DNA of 6,686 nt from Bacteroidia bacterium (GCA_025996775.1 BNTS01000144.1:1-6686); one strand, 5' to 3'; shown: positions 1 through 5,778, counted from the first letter of the stretch. Numbers and translations: made by a program. Notes: generated from the letters alone by a model not told the origin.

Positions 1-848
1 GGGTCGGGATAGCCTATCACTTGAAAGGGGAAATAGGTGCCACGCCCAACACTTACATTCGTTGCCTCAAACCAGCATAGAGAGGGATAGAGGCGGATGG
101 ACTGGTCGTTGGGCAAGTTGGGCGAGGGTCTCACCGGAAGCCAGTAAGGATCGCCGTGTTTCCAGTTCTTCAGCGTAACGATCTGAAGCCGGCAGGTATC
201 GGGTTTGCTCTTCAGCCAACGTTCGCCATTAATCATTTGTGCCAACTCGCCAACAGTAAGCCCGTGGAGTACAGGTAAGGGATCAAGCCCTACAAACGAC
301 TCAAAGCCTTTCTTGCGCATCGGTCCATCCACAAAGTCGTTTGGATTGGGGCGGTCGAGCACCATGAATTCTTTATTATTTTCCGCACAGGCTTCCATCA
401 CATAGTGCATCGTACTGATATAGGTAAAGAAGCGGGCGCCCACATCCTGAATGTCAAACACAACCACGTCAACGTCCTGAAGTTGTACAGGCGTAGGTTT
501 CTTGTTCCGTCCGTATATAGAAAGGATGGGAACGCCGGTTTTTCGGTCGCGGCTGTCTTTAATGTCTTCACCTGCTTCATCCGTTCCCCTGAAGCCATGT
601 TCGGGGGCATACACTTTCTTTACCAAAATGCCACGGCTCAGTAAGGTGTCGAGCAGGTGAACCTGCGAATTATCCAAGATAGAGGTTTGGTTTACAACCA
701 ACCCTACATTTTTATCCTTAAGCAACTCTACTACTCTGTCAATCTGCTCATCGCCCAAGACTACAGAGGGCCTTCTCTGGGCTACTATCAACTGGGTAGA
801 CAGGCATAACAGACAAGCCAACCACCCCAAGCTTTTTACCTTTTTCAT
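1..848 (-). CDS. namZ: Exo-beta-N-acetylmuramidase NamZ, DUF1343/GH171 family, 3' truncated by window edge (left copy)
   Basis: Identical to the copy at 5839-6686, where the protein is described in full. The start codon is at 846-848 and the gene runs off the left edge after 282 codons. Its expression unit is divergent from the HD gene, with a -7 box candidate at 880-887 on this strand, leaving a leader of roughly 25 nt. The family usually has about 400 residues, so roughly the last third is missing because the sequence ends, not because of a mutation. Confidence 0.88.
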   Translation of the reverse strand, partial: MKKVKSLGWLACLLCLSTQLIVAQRRPSVVLGDEQIDRVVELLKDKNVGLVVNQTSILDNSQVHLLDTLLSRGILVKKVYAPEHGFRGTDEAGEDIKDSRDRKTGVPILSIYGRNKKPTPVQLQDVDVVVFDIQDVGARFFTYISTMHYVMEACAENNKEFMVLDRPNPNDFVDGPMRKKGFESFVGLDPLPVLHGLTVGELAQMINGERWLKSKPDTCRLQIVTLKNWKHGDPYWLPVRPSPNLPNDQSIRLYPSLCWFEATNVSVGRGTYFPFQVIGYPD

Positions 849-879
849 TTTAATTAGATAAGATACTCTTCCATTGGGG

Positions 880-887
880 CAAAAGTA
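880..887 (-). promoter_or_regulatory. Bacteroidales -7 promoter box of namZ (left copy)
   Basis: TACTTTTG on the minus strand fits the Bacteroidales consensus TAnnTTTG and ends 31 bases before the namZ start codon. No convincing -33 TTTG element is visible at the usual 19-21 bp spacing. The box is half of a mirror-symmetric pair with 909-916, both within a 10-bp inverted repeat (880-889 and 907-916). Confidence 0.55.
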
Positions 888-908
888 GTAAATGTCCGAT
901 TCATTCAC

Positions 909-916
909 TACTTTTG
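909..916 (+). promoter_or_regulatory. Bacteroidales -7 promoter box of the HD-domain gene (left copy)
   Basis: TACTTTTG matches TAnnTTTG and lies 29 bases before the start codon at 946, giving an expected leader near 23 nt. It is the mirror partner of the namZ box at 880-887. The two promoters are divergent and their -33 regions would overlap, so binding at one should interfere with the other. No clear -33 motif is seen. Confidence 0.55.
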
Positions 917-945
917 TGGCCGTAAAATTTAAAGAAATCAGATAA

Positions 946-1482
946 ATGAATCCGAATGATATACTGACGAAATATTATAAGGCCGATTCAGAGGCATACC
1001 GTATATTATTTTCACATAGTGAAGACGTTGCCCGCAAGGCTTTACAAATAGCCCGTCTTCATCCGGAAATGAATCTCGACCTTGCTTTTATTGAAGAAGC
1101 GGCCATGCTCCACGATGTCGGCGTTTTCCTCTGTAATGCACCTTCTATTGATTGCCACGGCGAGGCCGAATACATCTGCCATGGTTATTTGGGAGCCGAC
1201 CTGATGCGCAGTGAAGGATACCCCCGTCATGCCTTGGTGTGCGAACGTCATACCGGCGCAGGCATCACCCGCGAAGAGATTGAGACGCGCAACCTCCCCC
1301 TCCCCCACCACGACATGCTCCCTCTCTCCCTCGAAGAGCAAATCATCTGCTATGCCGATAAATTCTTCAGCAAAACCAATCTGGGTAAAGAAAAGTCCAT
1401 AGAAAAAATAAAATCCGGCCTCGCCAAATACGGCGAACCCTCCATAGCCCGCTTCACCCACTGGCAAAGCCTCTTTCAATAA
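946..1482 (+). CDS. HD-domain metal-dependent phosphohydrolase (left copy)
   Basis: A 178-residue soluble protein of the HD superfamily, whose members hydrolyse phosphate esters of nucleotides and related compounds with a divalent metal. Visible ligand set: H24 in FSHSEDVA, the HD pair H56-D57 in AMLHDVG, and D138 in CYADKFFSK; H71, H79 and H102 (CERHTGAG) could supply further metal or phosphate contacts. The pattern ERHTGAGIT followed by LPLP and EEQIICYADK is typical of small stand-alone HD proteins annotated only as HD-domain or TIGR00295-like. No second domain, signal peptide or membrane segment is present. The start has an A-rich upstream region without Shine-Dalgarno, normal for Bacteroidales, and the -7 box at 909-916 supports it. 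It converges on the YciO-type gene 56 bp downstream. The substrate cannot be read from the sequence. Confidence 0.9.
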   Translation: MNPNDILTKYYKADSEAYRILFSHSEDVARKALQIARLHPEMNLDLAFIEEAAMLHDVGVFLCNAPSIDCHGEAEYICHGYLGADLMRSEGYPRHALVCERHTGAGITREEIETRNLPLPHHDMLPLSLEEQIICYADKFFSKTNLGKEKSIEKIKSGLAKYGEPSIARFTHWQSLFQ

Positions 1483-1501
1483 AAGAAAAACCCGGTTGCA
1501 G

Positions 1502-1521
1502 AGACGTGGCGTGCCGCGTCT
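1502..1521. terminator. Hairpin between convergent HD and YciO-type genes (left copy)
   Basis: A 20-bp inverted repeat, AGACGTGG/CCGCGTCT around a CGTG loop, with one G-T wobble. It fills much of the gap between the two convergent stop codons. On the minus strand a T-rich tract (1482-1493 read backwards) follows about ten bases after the stem; on the plus strand there is no T run. It could act as a shared transcription end or be an intergenic palindromic repeat. Terminator function is inferred from position. Confidence 0.4.
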
Positions 1522-1538
1522 TCTGATGCGACGCTGTA

Positions 1539-2147
1539 TTAAACTATGAGGATGCCTTTGCCTTGGCGGACGATTTCGTAATCGTCGGTGATGCAGTTTA
1601 CTACGGTGGAAGGTTCAGTGGATCCATAGCCCCCATCAATTACGATGGTTACTTTGTCCTCATATCTTTCGTATATTAGTTCGGGGTCGGTGGTGTATTC
1701 TACCACTTCGTCGTCATCACGTATGGAGGTGGTCATAATGGGGTTTCCCAGTTCTTTCACCAAAAGGCGGACGATATTGTTGTCGGGGACGCGGATACCT
1801 ACCTCCTTCTTGTTCTTGTATATCTTCGGCAGCTCGCTCCCGGTAGGAAGTATGAAAGTGAAGGGACCGGGCAGGTTCTTGCGCATCAGCTTGAAGATCG
1901 TATTGCTTACCTTGGCGTATTCGCTGATGTTAGAGAGGTCGTAGCAGATGATGGAGAGGTTGTTCTTGCGCAGGTCGATACCTTTCAGTTGGCATATCTT
2001 CTCCACGGCGCGTACATTCAGGGCATCACATCCCATGGCATACACCGTATCGGTAGGGTAAATCACCAGGCCACCTTCGCGCAACGCCTCCACTACCTTA
2101 TCTATCTCCCGCTGATTCGGGTTTTCAGGATATATCTTGATAAACAT
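1539..2147 (-). CDS. YciO-type YrdC/Sua5-family protein, annotated as threonylcarbamoyl-AMP synthase-like (left copy)
   Basis: Same 202-residue protein as at 4540-5148, where motifs and the start choice are given. An in-frame ATG 18 codons further upstream (2201) would add residues that match no family start and would place translation upstream of the -7 box, so the start at 2147 is preferred. Convergent with the HD gene and divergent from the small-peptide ORF. Confidence 0.87.
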   Translation of the reverse strand: MFIKIYPENPNQREIDKVVEALREGGLVIYPTDTVYAMGCDALNVRAVEKICQLKGIDLRKNNLSIICYDLSNISEYAKVSNTIFKLMRKNLPGPFTFILPTGSELPKIYKNKKEVGIRVPDNNIVRLLVKELGNPIMTTSIRDDDEVVEYTTDPELIYERYEDKVTIVIDGGYGSTEPSTVVNCITDDYEIVRQGKGILIV

Positions 2148-2151
2148 ATTG

Positions 2152-2159
2152 CAAAAATA
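2152..2159 (-). promoter_or_regulatory. -7 promoter box directly before the YciO-type gene (left copy)
   Basis: TATTTTTG on the minus strand matches TAnnTTTG and ends only four bases before the start codon at 2147. Transcription from it would begin at or very near the ATG, implying a leaderless or nearly leaderless message. A-rich surroundings make chance matches easier, so this is a moderate call. Confidence 0.4.
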
Positions 2160-2213
2160 CACTTTTTTCAGAAATTGTTGTATCTTGCAGGCAATAAACA
2201 AAAAAAGAATACA

Positions 2214-2339
2214 ATGAAACGCATATATTTACTACTCTTGCTACTCTTGCTTCTGTCGCTGATGCCGGGTCTCAGGGCGCAGTCAGACGTAAGTTTTACG
2301 GTCGACAAGGAAGGCAAGATAAGCATCGGCGCATGGTAG
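2214..2339 (+). CDS. Small secreted peptide, 41 residues, unknown function (left copy)
   Basis: ATG at 2214 opens a 41-codon frame: Lys-Arg at residues 2-3, nine consecutive leucines at 6-14, then SLMPGLRAQ, a Sec signal peptide with a probable cut after Ala22 (GLRA/QS). The mature part would have only about 19 residues, SDVSFTVDKEGKISIGAW plus the leading Gln, of beta-strand-like alternation. The signal peptide is clean and resembles Bacteroidales secreted proteins, so this is either a genuine tiny exported peptide or the 5' remnant of a longer secreted-protein gene. The in-frame continuation past the stop (13 codons to the next stop) shows nothing recognisable. A leucine-coding tandem repeat of ctactcttg lies at 2232-2249. 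Possible weak promoter TATCTTGC at 2181-2188. I recognise no family. Confidence 0.5.
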   Translation: MKRIYLLLLLLLLLSLMPGLRAQSDVSFTVDKEGKISIGAW

Positions 2340-2472
2340 ACCAAACACCCGCTACTCCACATCATGTCGAGCATCCATTAACAATTCAAACAAATAGAAA
2401 TGACGTCTCTACAACGAGTAACATTCCCGTCATAGGCAGCGCCCTCCACCCCTAACCAAGCCCTGAAAATCC

Positions 2473-2511
2473 ATTTTATACCTTTTGGTATAATACCAAA
2501 AGGTATAAAAT
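2473..2511. promoter_or_regulatory. 39-bp nested palindrome upstream of the ATPase gene (left copy)
   Basis: A perfect inverted repeat with 19-bp arms around one central A at 2492. Each arm contains a smaller palindrome: ATACC-TTTT-GGTAT on the left and ATACC-AAAA-GGTAT on the right, so the site presents four copies of the half-site ATACC/GGTAT. It lies 62 bp before the ATPase start and 37 bp before its -7 box. This suits an operator bound by two dimers, or a cruciform-forming site. A terminator for the small-peptide gene is possible but there is no T tract typical of one. Confidence 0.6.
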
Positions 2512-2548
2512 AAATAAAAGATATCGAGGTGGCTAAAAATAAATGACT

Positions 2549-2556
2549 TATCTTTG
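2549..2556 (+). promoter_or_regulatory. -7 promoter box of the ATPase gene (left copy)
   Basis: TATCTTTG matches TAnnTTTG exactly and ends 17 bases before the ATG at 2574, predicting a leader of about 10-12 nt. No TTTG element is evident at the -33 spacing. The 39-bp palindrome sits just upstream, where an activator or a repressor could act. Confidence 0.55.
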
Positions 2557-2573
2557 CACTAAAAGATAGTTTT

Positions 2574-3245
2574 ATGATAGATTCACCTTTTCAATATGGT
2601 AAATTGGCTATGGGAGCAGCCTTCATTAATCGGGTCAAAGAAAAGAAGATGCTTCAGAGTAACCTCTATTCGGGGATTAATACAATGCTAATATCCCCCA
2701 GACGATGGGGCAAGTCGTCTTTAGTAAAAGAAGCTATGGGCGAATTGGTTAAGGAACATTCGGATGTAAGAATTTGCTATATCGACGCTTTCCCCATCCG
2801 TAATGAAGAAAACTTCTATGAAACCTTTGCCAGAGAGATAATTAAAGCCACGGCAAATCACTGGGAGTCATGGATATCAACAGCGAAAAACTATCTCCAA
2901 TCGCTATCGCCAAGAATATCGATTGGCAACGACCCCATGTTCGATTTTTCAATCGGTTTGGAGCAACATCCCATAAAGGAAAACGAAATGGAATTGCTGA
3001 ACCTTCCTGAAAAGATTGCACAGGATAAGGGGATAAAGATGGTTGTGTGCATTGATGAATTTCAAAACTTGGCGACACTAAAAACGTATGATAGCCTGGA
3101 GAATAAGATGCGCAGCGTATGGCAAAAGCAAGAGAAGGTAAGTTATTGTTTATATGGCAGTAAGCGACACATGATGATCGATATTTTTCACTCTTCATCA
3201 AAGCCGTTCTATCGTTTTGGAACAATGGCACATTGGTTTCAATAA
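2574..3245 (+). pseudogene. AAA ATPase, archaeal-ATPase-like family, truncated by the foldback junction (left copy)
   Basis: Residues 1-216 are identical to the right-arm ATPase and include the Walker A and Walker B motifs. The junction at 3220/3221 falls inside codon 216, after which seven non-native residues (TMAHWFQ) and a stop follow, because the centre is entered in the wrong orientation. The lid, the linker and the C-terminal region are lost. If the foldback is an artefact this copy does not exist in the organism; if it is real this is a broken gene unlikely to make a working ATPase. Confidence 0.75.
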
Positions 3246-4113
3246 TCTGATTGACGGCTTCATGCAAAATCTCTTCTGTAACGCTACTGTCCGTCAGGTT
3301 CCATACAAAATGCGCCAACTGCTGTACGTACCACGAATGTAGGCTGACTATGCGCACGAGTTCAGTGGCTAAATCCAAAGAAATATATTTGTTGGTTTTG
3401 ACAAAAGAATCCATTATAAACTTTACCCATTCACTTTCGGCTATCTTAGAAAGAAACATGATTTGCCCAAAACGATAGAACGGCTTTGATGAAGAGTGAA
3501 AAATATCGATCATCATGTGTCGCTTACTGCCATATAAACAATAACTTACCTTCTCTTGCTTTTGCCATACGCTGCGCATCTTATTCTCCAGGCTATCATA
3601 CGTTTTTAGTGTCGCCAAGTTTTGAAATTCATCAATGCACACAACCATCTTTATCCCCTTATCCTGTGCAATCTTTTCAGGAAGGTTCAGCAATTCCATT
3701 TCGTTTTCCTTTATGGGATGTTGCTCCAAACCGATTGAAAAATCGAACATGGGGTCGTTGCCAATCGATATTCTTGGCGATAGCGATTGGAGATAGTTTT
3801 TCGCTGTTGATATCCATGACTCCCAGTGATTTGCCGTGGCTTTAATTATCTCTCTGGCAAAGGTTTCATAGAAGTTTTCTTCATTACGGATGGGGAAAGC
3901 GTCGATATAGCAAATTCTTACATCCGAATGTTCCTTAACCAATTCGCCCATAGCTTCTTTTACTAAAGACGACTTGCCCCATCGTCTGGGGGATATTAGC
4001 ATTGTATTAATCCCCGAATAGAGGTTACTCTGAAGCATCTTCTTTTCTTTGACCCGATTAATGAAGGCTGCTCCCATAGCCAATTTACCATATTGAAAAG
4101 GTGAATCTATCAT
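2842..4113 (-). CDS. AAA ATPase, archaeal-ATPase-like (ATPase_2/COG1672) family, with artificial antisense C-terminus (right copy)
   Basis: The open frame has 423 codons but only residues 1-298 (3221-4113 and the next base) are authentic. Seen in that part: an N-terminal IDSPFQYGK segment common in Bacteroidales members; a Walker A-like loop SPRRWGKSSL at 41-50 with the lysine at 47; Walker B MVVCIDEFQNL at 156-166 with D161-E162; a sensor-1 like strand YCLYGSKRHMM at 191-201; then the helical lid through WYVQQLAHFVW (261-271) and a helix ending IIETNVPLF. Family members normally have about 370-390 residues and end in a winged-helix and a nuclease-like or unknown C-terminal region, so about 80-90 native residues are missing. 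From residue 299 or so to 423 the frame reads the antisense strand of its own gene and means nothing functionally. Proteins of this family occur in many copies in Bacteroides genomes; their role is not established. Confidence 0.8.
   Translation of the reverse strand: MIDSPFQYGKLAMGAAFINRVKEKKMLQSNLYSGINTMLISPRRWGKSSLVKEAMGELVKEHSDVRICYIDAFPIRNEENFYETFAREIIKATANHWESWISTAKNYLQSLSPRISIGNDPMFDFSIGLEQHPIKENEMELLNLPEKIAQDKGIKMVVCIDEFQNLATLKTYDSLENKMRSVWQKQEKVSYCLYGSKRHMMIDIFHSSSKPFYRFGQIMFLSKIAESEWVKFIMDSFVKTNKYISLDLATELVRIVSLHSWYVQQLAHFVWNLTDSSVTEEILHEAVNQIIETNVPLFQNDRTALMKSEKYRSSCVAYCHINNNLPSLAFAIRCASYSPGYHTFLVSPSFEIHQCTQPSLSPYPVQSFQEGSAIPFRFPLWDVAPNRLKNRTWGRCQSIFLAIAIGDSFSLLISMTPSDLPWL
3221..3466 (-). 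other. Unique 246-bp spacer between the arms, coding for the ATPase middle region
   Basis: This is the only non-duplicated part of the window. On the minus strand it encodes ATPase residues 217-297 plus two bases of codon 298, in the frame of the right-arm copy. It shows no sign of an independent element: no recombinase site, terminal repeat or promoter. It is simply the stretch of the gene that lies between the two points joined by the foldback. Confidence 0.9.
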
Positions 4114-4130
4114 AAAACTATCTTTTAGTG

Positions 4131-4138
4131 CAAAGATA
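4131..4138 (-). promoter_or_regulatory. -7 promoter box of the ATPase gene (right copy)
   Basis: TATCTTTG on the minus strand, the mirror of 2549-2556, ending 17 bases before the ATG at 4113. This copy belongs to the arm with native gene order and is the one to use for promoter work. Confidence 0.55.
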
Positions 4139-4175
4139 AGTCATTTATTTTTAGCCACCTCGATATCTTTTATTT

Positions 4176-4214
4176 ATTTTATACCTTTTGGTATTATACC
4201 AAAAGGTATAAAAT
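4176..4214. promoter_or_regulatory. 39-bp nested palindrome upstream of the ATPase gene (right copy)
   Basis: Mirror of 2473-2511, centred on 4195, with the same four ATACC/GGTAT half-sites. Being nearly self-complementary, the site reads the same in both arms apart from the central base. Confidence 0.6.
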
Positions 4215-4347
4215 GGATTTTCAGGGCTTGGTTAGGGGTGGAGGGCGCTGCCTATGACGGGAATGTTACTCGTTGTAGAGACGTCATTTCTATTTGTTTG
4301 AATTGTTAATGGATGCTCGACATGATGTGGAGTAGCGGGTGTTTGGT

Positions 4348-4473
4348 CTACCATGCGCCGATGCTTATCTTGCCTTCCTTGTCGACCGTAAAACTTACGT
4401 CTGACTGCGCCCTGAGACCCGGCATCAGCGACAGAAGCAAGAGTAGCAAGAGTAGTAAATATATGCGTTTCAT
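4348..4473 (-). CDS. Small secreted peptide, 41 residues, unknown function (right copy)
   Basis: Mirror of 2214-2339 with the same signal peptide, nine-leucine core and 19-residue mature part. It lies between the YciO-type gene (divergent) and the ATPase gene (same direction, 234 bp downstream). The long gap containing the palindrome argues that the peptide and the ATPase are separate transcription units. Confidence 0.5.
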   Translation of the reverse strand: MKRIYLLLLLLLLLSLMPGLRAQSDVSFTVDKEGKISIGAW

Positions 4474-4527
4474 TGTATTCTTTTTTTGTTTATTGCCTGC
4501 AAGATACAACAATTTCTGAAAAAAGTG

Positions 4528-4535
4528 TATTTTTG
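4528..4535 (+). promoter_or_regulatory. -7 promoter box directly before the YciO-type gene (right copy)
   Basis: TATTTTTG, the mirror of 2152-2159, four bases before the ATG at 4540. It supports the shorter start, because the upstream in-frame ATG at 4486 would lie before the promoter. Confidence 0.4.
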
Positions 4536-4539
4536 CAAT

Positions 4540-5148
4540 ATGTTTATCAAGATATATCCTGAAAACCCGAATCAGCGGGAGATAGATAAGGTAGTGGAGG
4601 CGTTGCGCGAAGGTGGCCTGGTGATTTACCCTACCGATACGGTGTATGCCATGGGATGTGATGCCCTGAATGTACGCGCCGTGGAGAAGATATGCCAACT
4701 GAAAGGTATCGACCTGCGCAAGAACAACCTCTCCATCATCTGCTACGACCTCTCTAACATCAGCGAATACGCCAAGGTAAGCAATACGATCTTCAAGCTG
4801 ATGCGCAAGAACCTGCCCGGTCCCTTCACTTTCATACTTCCTACCGGGAGCGAGCTGCCGAAGATATACAAGAACAAGAAGGAGGTAGGTATCCGCGTCC
4901 CCGACAACAATATCGTCCGCCTTTTGGTGAAAGAACTGGGAAACCCCATTATGACCACCTCCATACGTGATGACGACGAAGTGGTAGAATACACCACCGA
5001 CCCCGAACTAATATACGAAAGATATGAGGACAAAGTAACCATCGTAATTGATGGGGGCTATGGATCCACTGAACCTTCCACCGTAGTAAACTGCATCACC
5101 GACGATTACGAAATCGTCCGCCAAGGCAAAGGCATCCTCATAGTTTAA
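4540..5148 (+). CDS. YciO-type YrdC/Sua5-family protein, annotated as threonylcarbamoyl-AMP synthase-like (right copy)
   Basis: A 202-residue single-domain protein of the YrdC fold. TsaC/Sua5 members make threonylcarbamoyl-AMP from threonine, bicarbonate and ATP for tRNA t6A37. Motifs: YPTDTVY at 30-36, PGPFTFILP at 93-101, GIRVPDN at 117-123, GGYGSTEPSTVV at 172-183. The order and the N-terminus (IYPENPNQREID) resemble E. coli YciO more than TsaC. The TsaC/Sua5 SxN motif is here S-I-R (141-143), and the KxR element is not conserved as such (KGIDLRKNN, 55-63), a pattern known in YciO. It has no Sua5 C-terminal domain. So the true t6A synthase may be encoded elsewhere, although automatic annotation would say L-threonylcarbamoyladenylate synthase. 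Start chosen at 4540 because family N-termini begin there and because of the promoter box; an upstream ATG at 4486 would add 18 residues. Confidence 0.88.
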   Translation: MFIKIYPENPNQREIDKVVEALREGGLVIYPTDTVYAMGCDALNVRAVEKICQLKGIDLRKNNLSIICYDLSNISEYAKVSNTIFKLMRKNLPGPFTFILPTGSELPKIYKNKKEVGIRVPDNNIVRLLVKELGNPIMTTSIRDDDEVVEYTTDPELIYERYEDKVTIVIDGGYGSTEPSTVVNCITDDYEIVRQGKGILIV

Positions 5149-5165
5149 TACAGCGTCGCATCAGA

Positions 5166-5185
5166 AGACGCGGCACGCCACGTCT
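5166..5185. terminator. Hairpin between convergent YciO-type and HD genes (right copy)
   Basis: Mirror of 1502-1521. Downstream of the YciO-type stop codon (5146-5148) the stem is followed after about ten bases by GGGTTTTTCTTTT, which makes termination of the YciO-type transcript plausible. The stem sequence also resembles AGACG(T/C)GGC-type palindromes that I recall as scattered intergenic repeats in Bacteroides. Confidence 0.42.
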
Positions 5186-5204
5186 CTGCAACCGGGTTTT
5201 TCTT

Positions 5205-5741
5205 TTATTGAAAGAGGCTTTGCCAGTGGGTGAAGCGGGCTATGGAGGGTTCGCCGTATTTGGCGAGGCCGGATTTTATTTTTTCTATGGACTTTTCTTT
5301 ACCCAGATTGGTTTTGCTGAAGAATTTATCGGCATAGCAGATGATTTGCTCTTCGAGGGAGAGAGGGAGCATGTCGTGGTGGGGGAGGGGGAGGTTGCGC
5401 GTCTCAATCTCTTCGCGGGTGATGCCTGCGCCGGTATGACGTTCGCACACCAAGGCATGACGGGGGTATCCTTCACTGCGCATCAGGTCGGCTCCCAAAT
5501 AACCATGGCAGATGTATTCGGCCTCGCCGTGGCAATCAATAGAAGGTGCATTACAGAGGAAAACGCCGACATCGTGGAGCATGGCCGCTTCTTCAATAAA
5601 AGCAAGGTCGAGATTCATTTCCGGATGAAGACGGGCTATTTGTAAAGCCTTGCGGGCAACGTCTTCACTATGTGAAAATAATATACGGTATGCCTCTGAA
5701 TCGGCCTTATAATATTTCGTCAGTATATCATTCGGATTCAT
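5205..5741 (-). CDS. HD-domain metal-dependent phosphohydrolase (right copy)
   Basis: Mirror of 946-1482 with the same 178 residues and intact H24, H56-D57 and D138. The open frame of 145 codons on the opposite strand (5208-5645) is an antisense shadow. Divergent from namZ across a 97-bp promoter region at 5742-5838. Confidence 0.9.
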   Translation of the reverse strand: MNPNDILTKYYKADSEAYRILFSHSEDVARKALQIARLHPEMNLDLAFIEEAAMLHDVGVFLCNAPSIDCHGEAEYICHGYLGADLMRSEGYPRHALVCERHTGAGITREEIETRNLPLPHHDMLPLSLEEQIICYADKFFSKTNLGKEKSIEKIKSGLAKYGEPSIARFTHWQSLFQ

Positions 5742-5770
5742 TTATCTGATTTCTTTAAATTTTACGGCCA

Positions 5771-5778
5771 CAAAAGTA
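5771..5778 (-). promoter_or_regulatory. -7 promoter box of the HD-domain gene (right copy)
   Basis: TACTTTTG on the minus strand, mirror of 909-916, 29 bases before the HD start codon at 5741. Confidence 0.55.

Larger units (their letters stand above)
1..3220 (+). repeat. Left arm of a 3.2-kb inverted repeat
   Basis: This arm is the reverse complement of 3467-6686. Every reading frame recurs at the mirror coordinate with the same protein sequence, and the spots I compared by eye (both ends, the 39-bp palindrome, the promoters, the central junction) matched without a difference. I did not compare every base. Identity ends abruptly after base 3220, where the left arm continues with 'aac' and the right arm, read in the same sense, continues with 'gca'. 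Lack of divergence means either a very recent event or a single template read twice. Confidence 0.97.

Noticed and set aside
398..644. Short frames within namZ (70 and 79 codons), repeated near 6043-6289
   Set aside because: They lie inside the conserved DUF1343 region in other frames and have no coding features.
1042..1479. 145-codon frame opposite the HD-domain gene (also 5208-5645)
   Set aside because: It is antisense to a gene with a clear family motif set, has no recognisable domain, and no promoter or start context of its own.
2842..3245. Two overlapping opposite-strand ATPase genes as a toxin-antitoxin-like or regulatory overlap
   Set aside because: The overlap arises only because the same gene appears twice in opposite orientation across the foldback. 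It vanishes once the palindrome is collapsed.
3221..3466. Invertible DNA switch: a 246-bp segment between inverted repeats
   Set aside because: The flanking repeats are 3.2 kb and identical right to the window ends, no recombinase gene or recombination site is present, and the segment is ordinary ATPase coding sequence in frame with the right arm.
3486..3845. 119-codon plus-strand frame opposite the ATPase gene
   Set aside because: It is antisense to the ATPase coding strand and is the same reading that forms the false C-terminal tail of the 423-codon frame.
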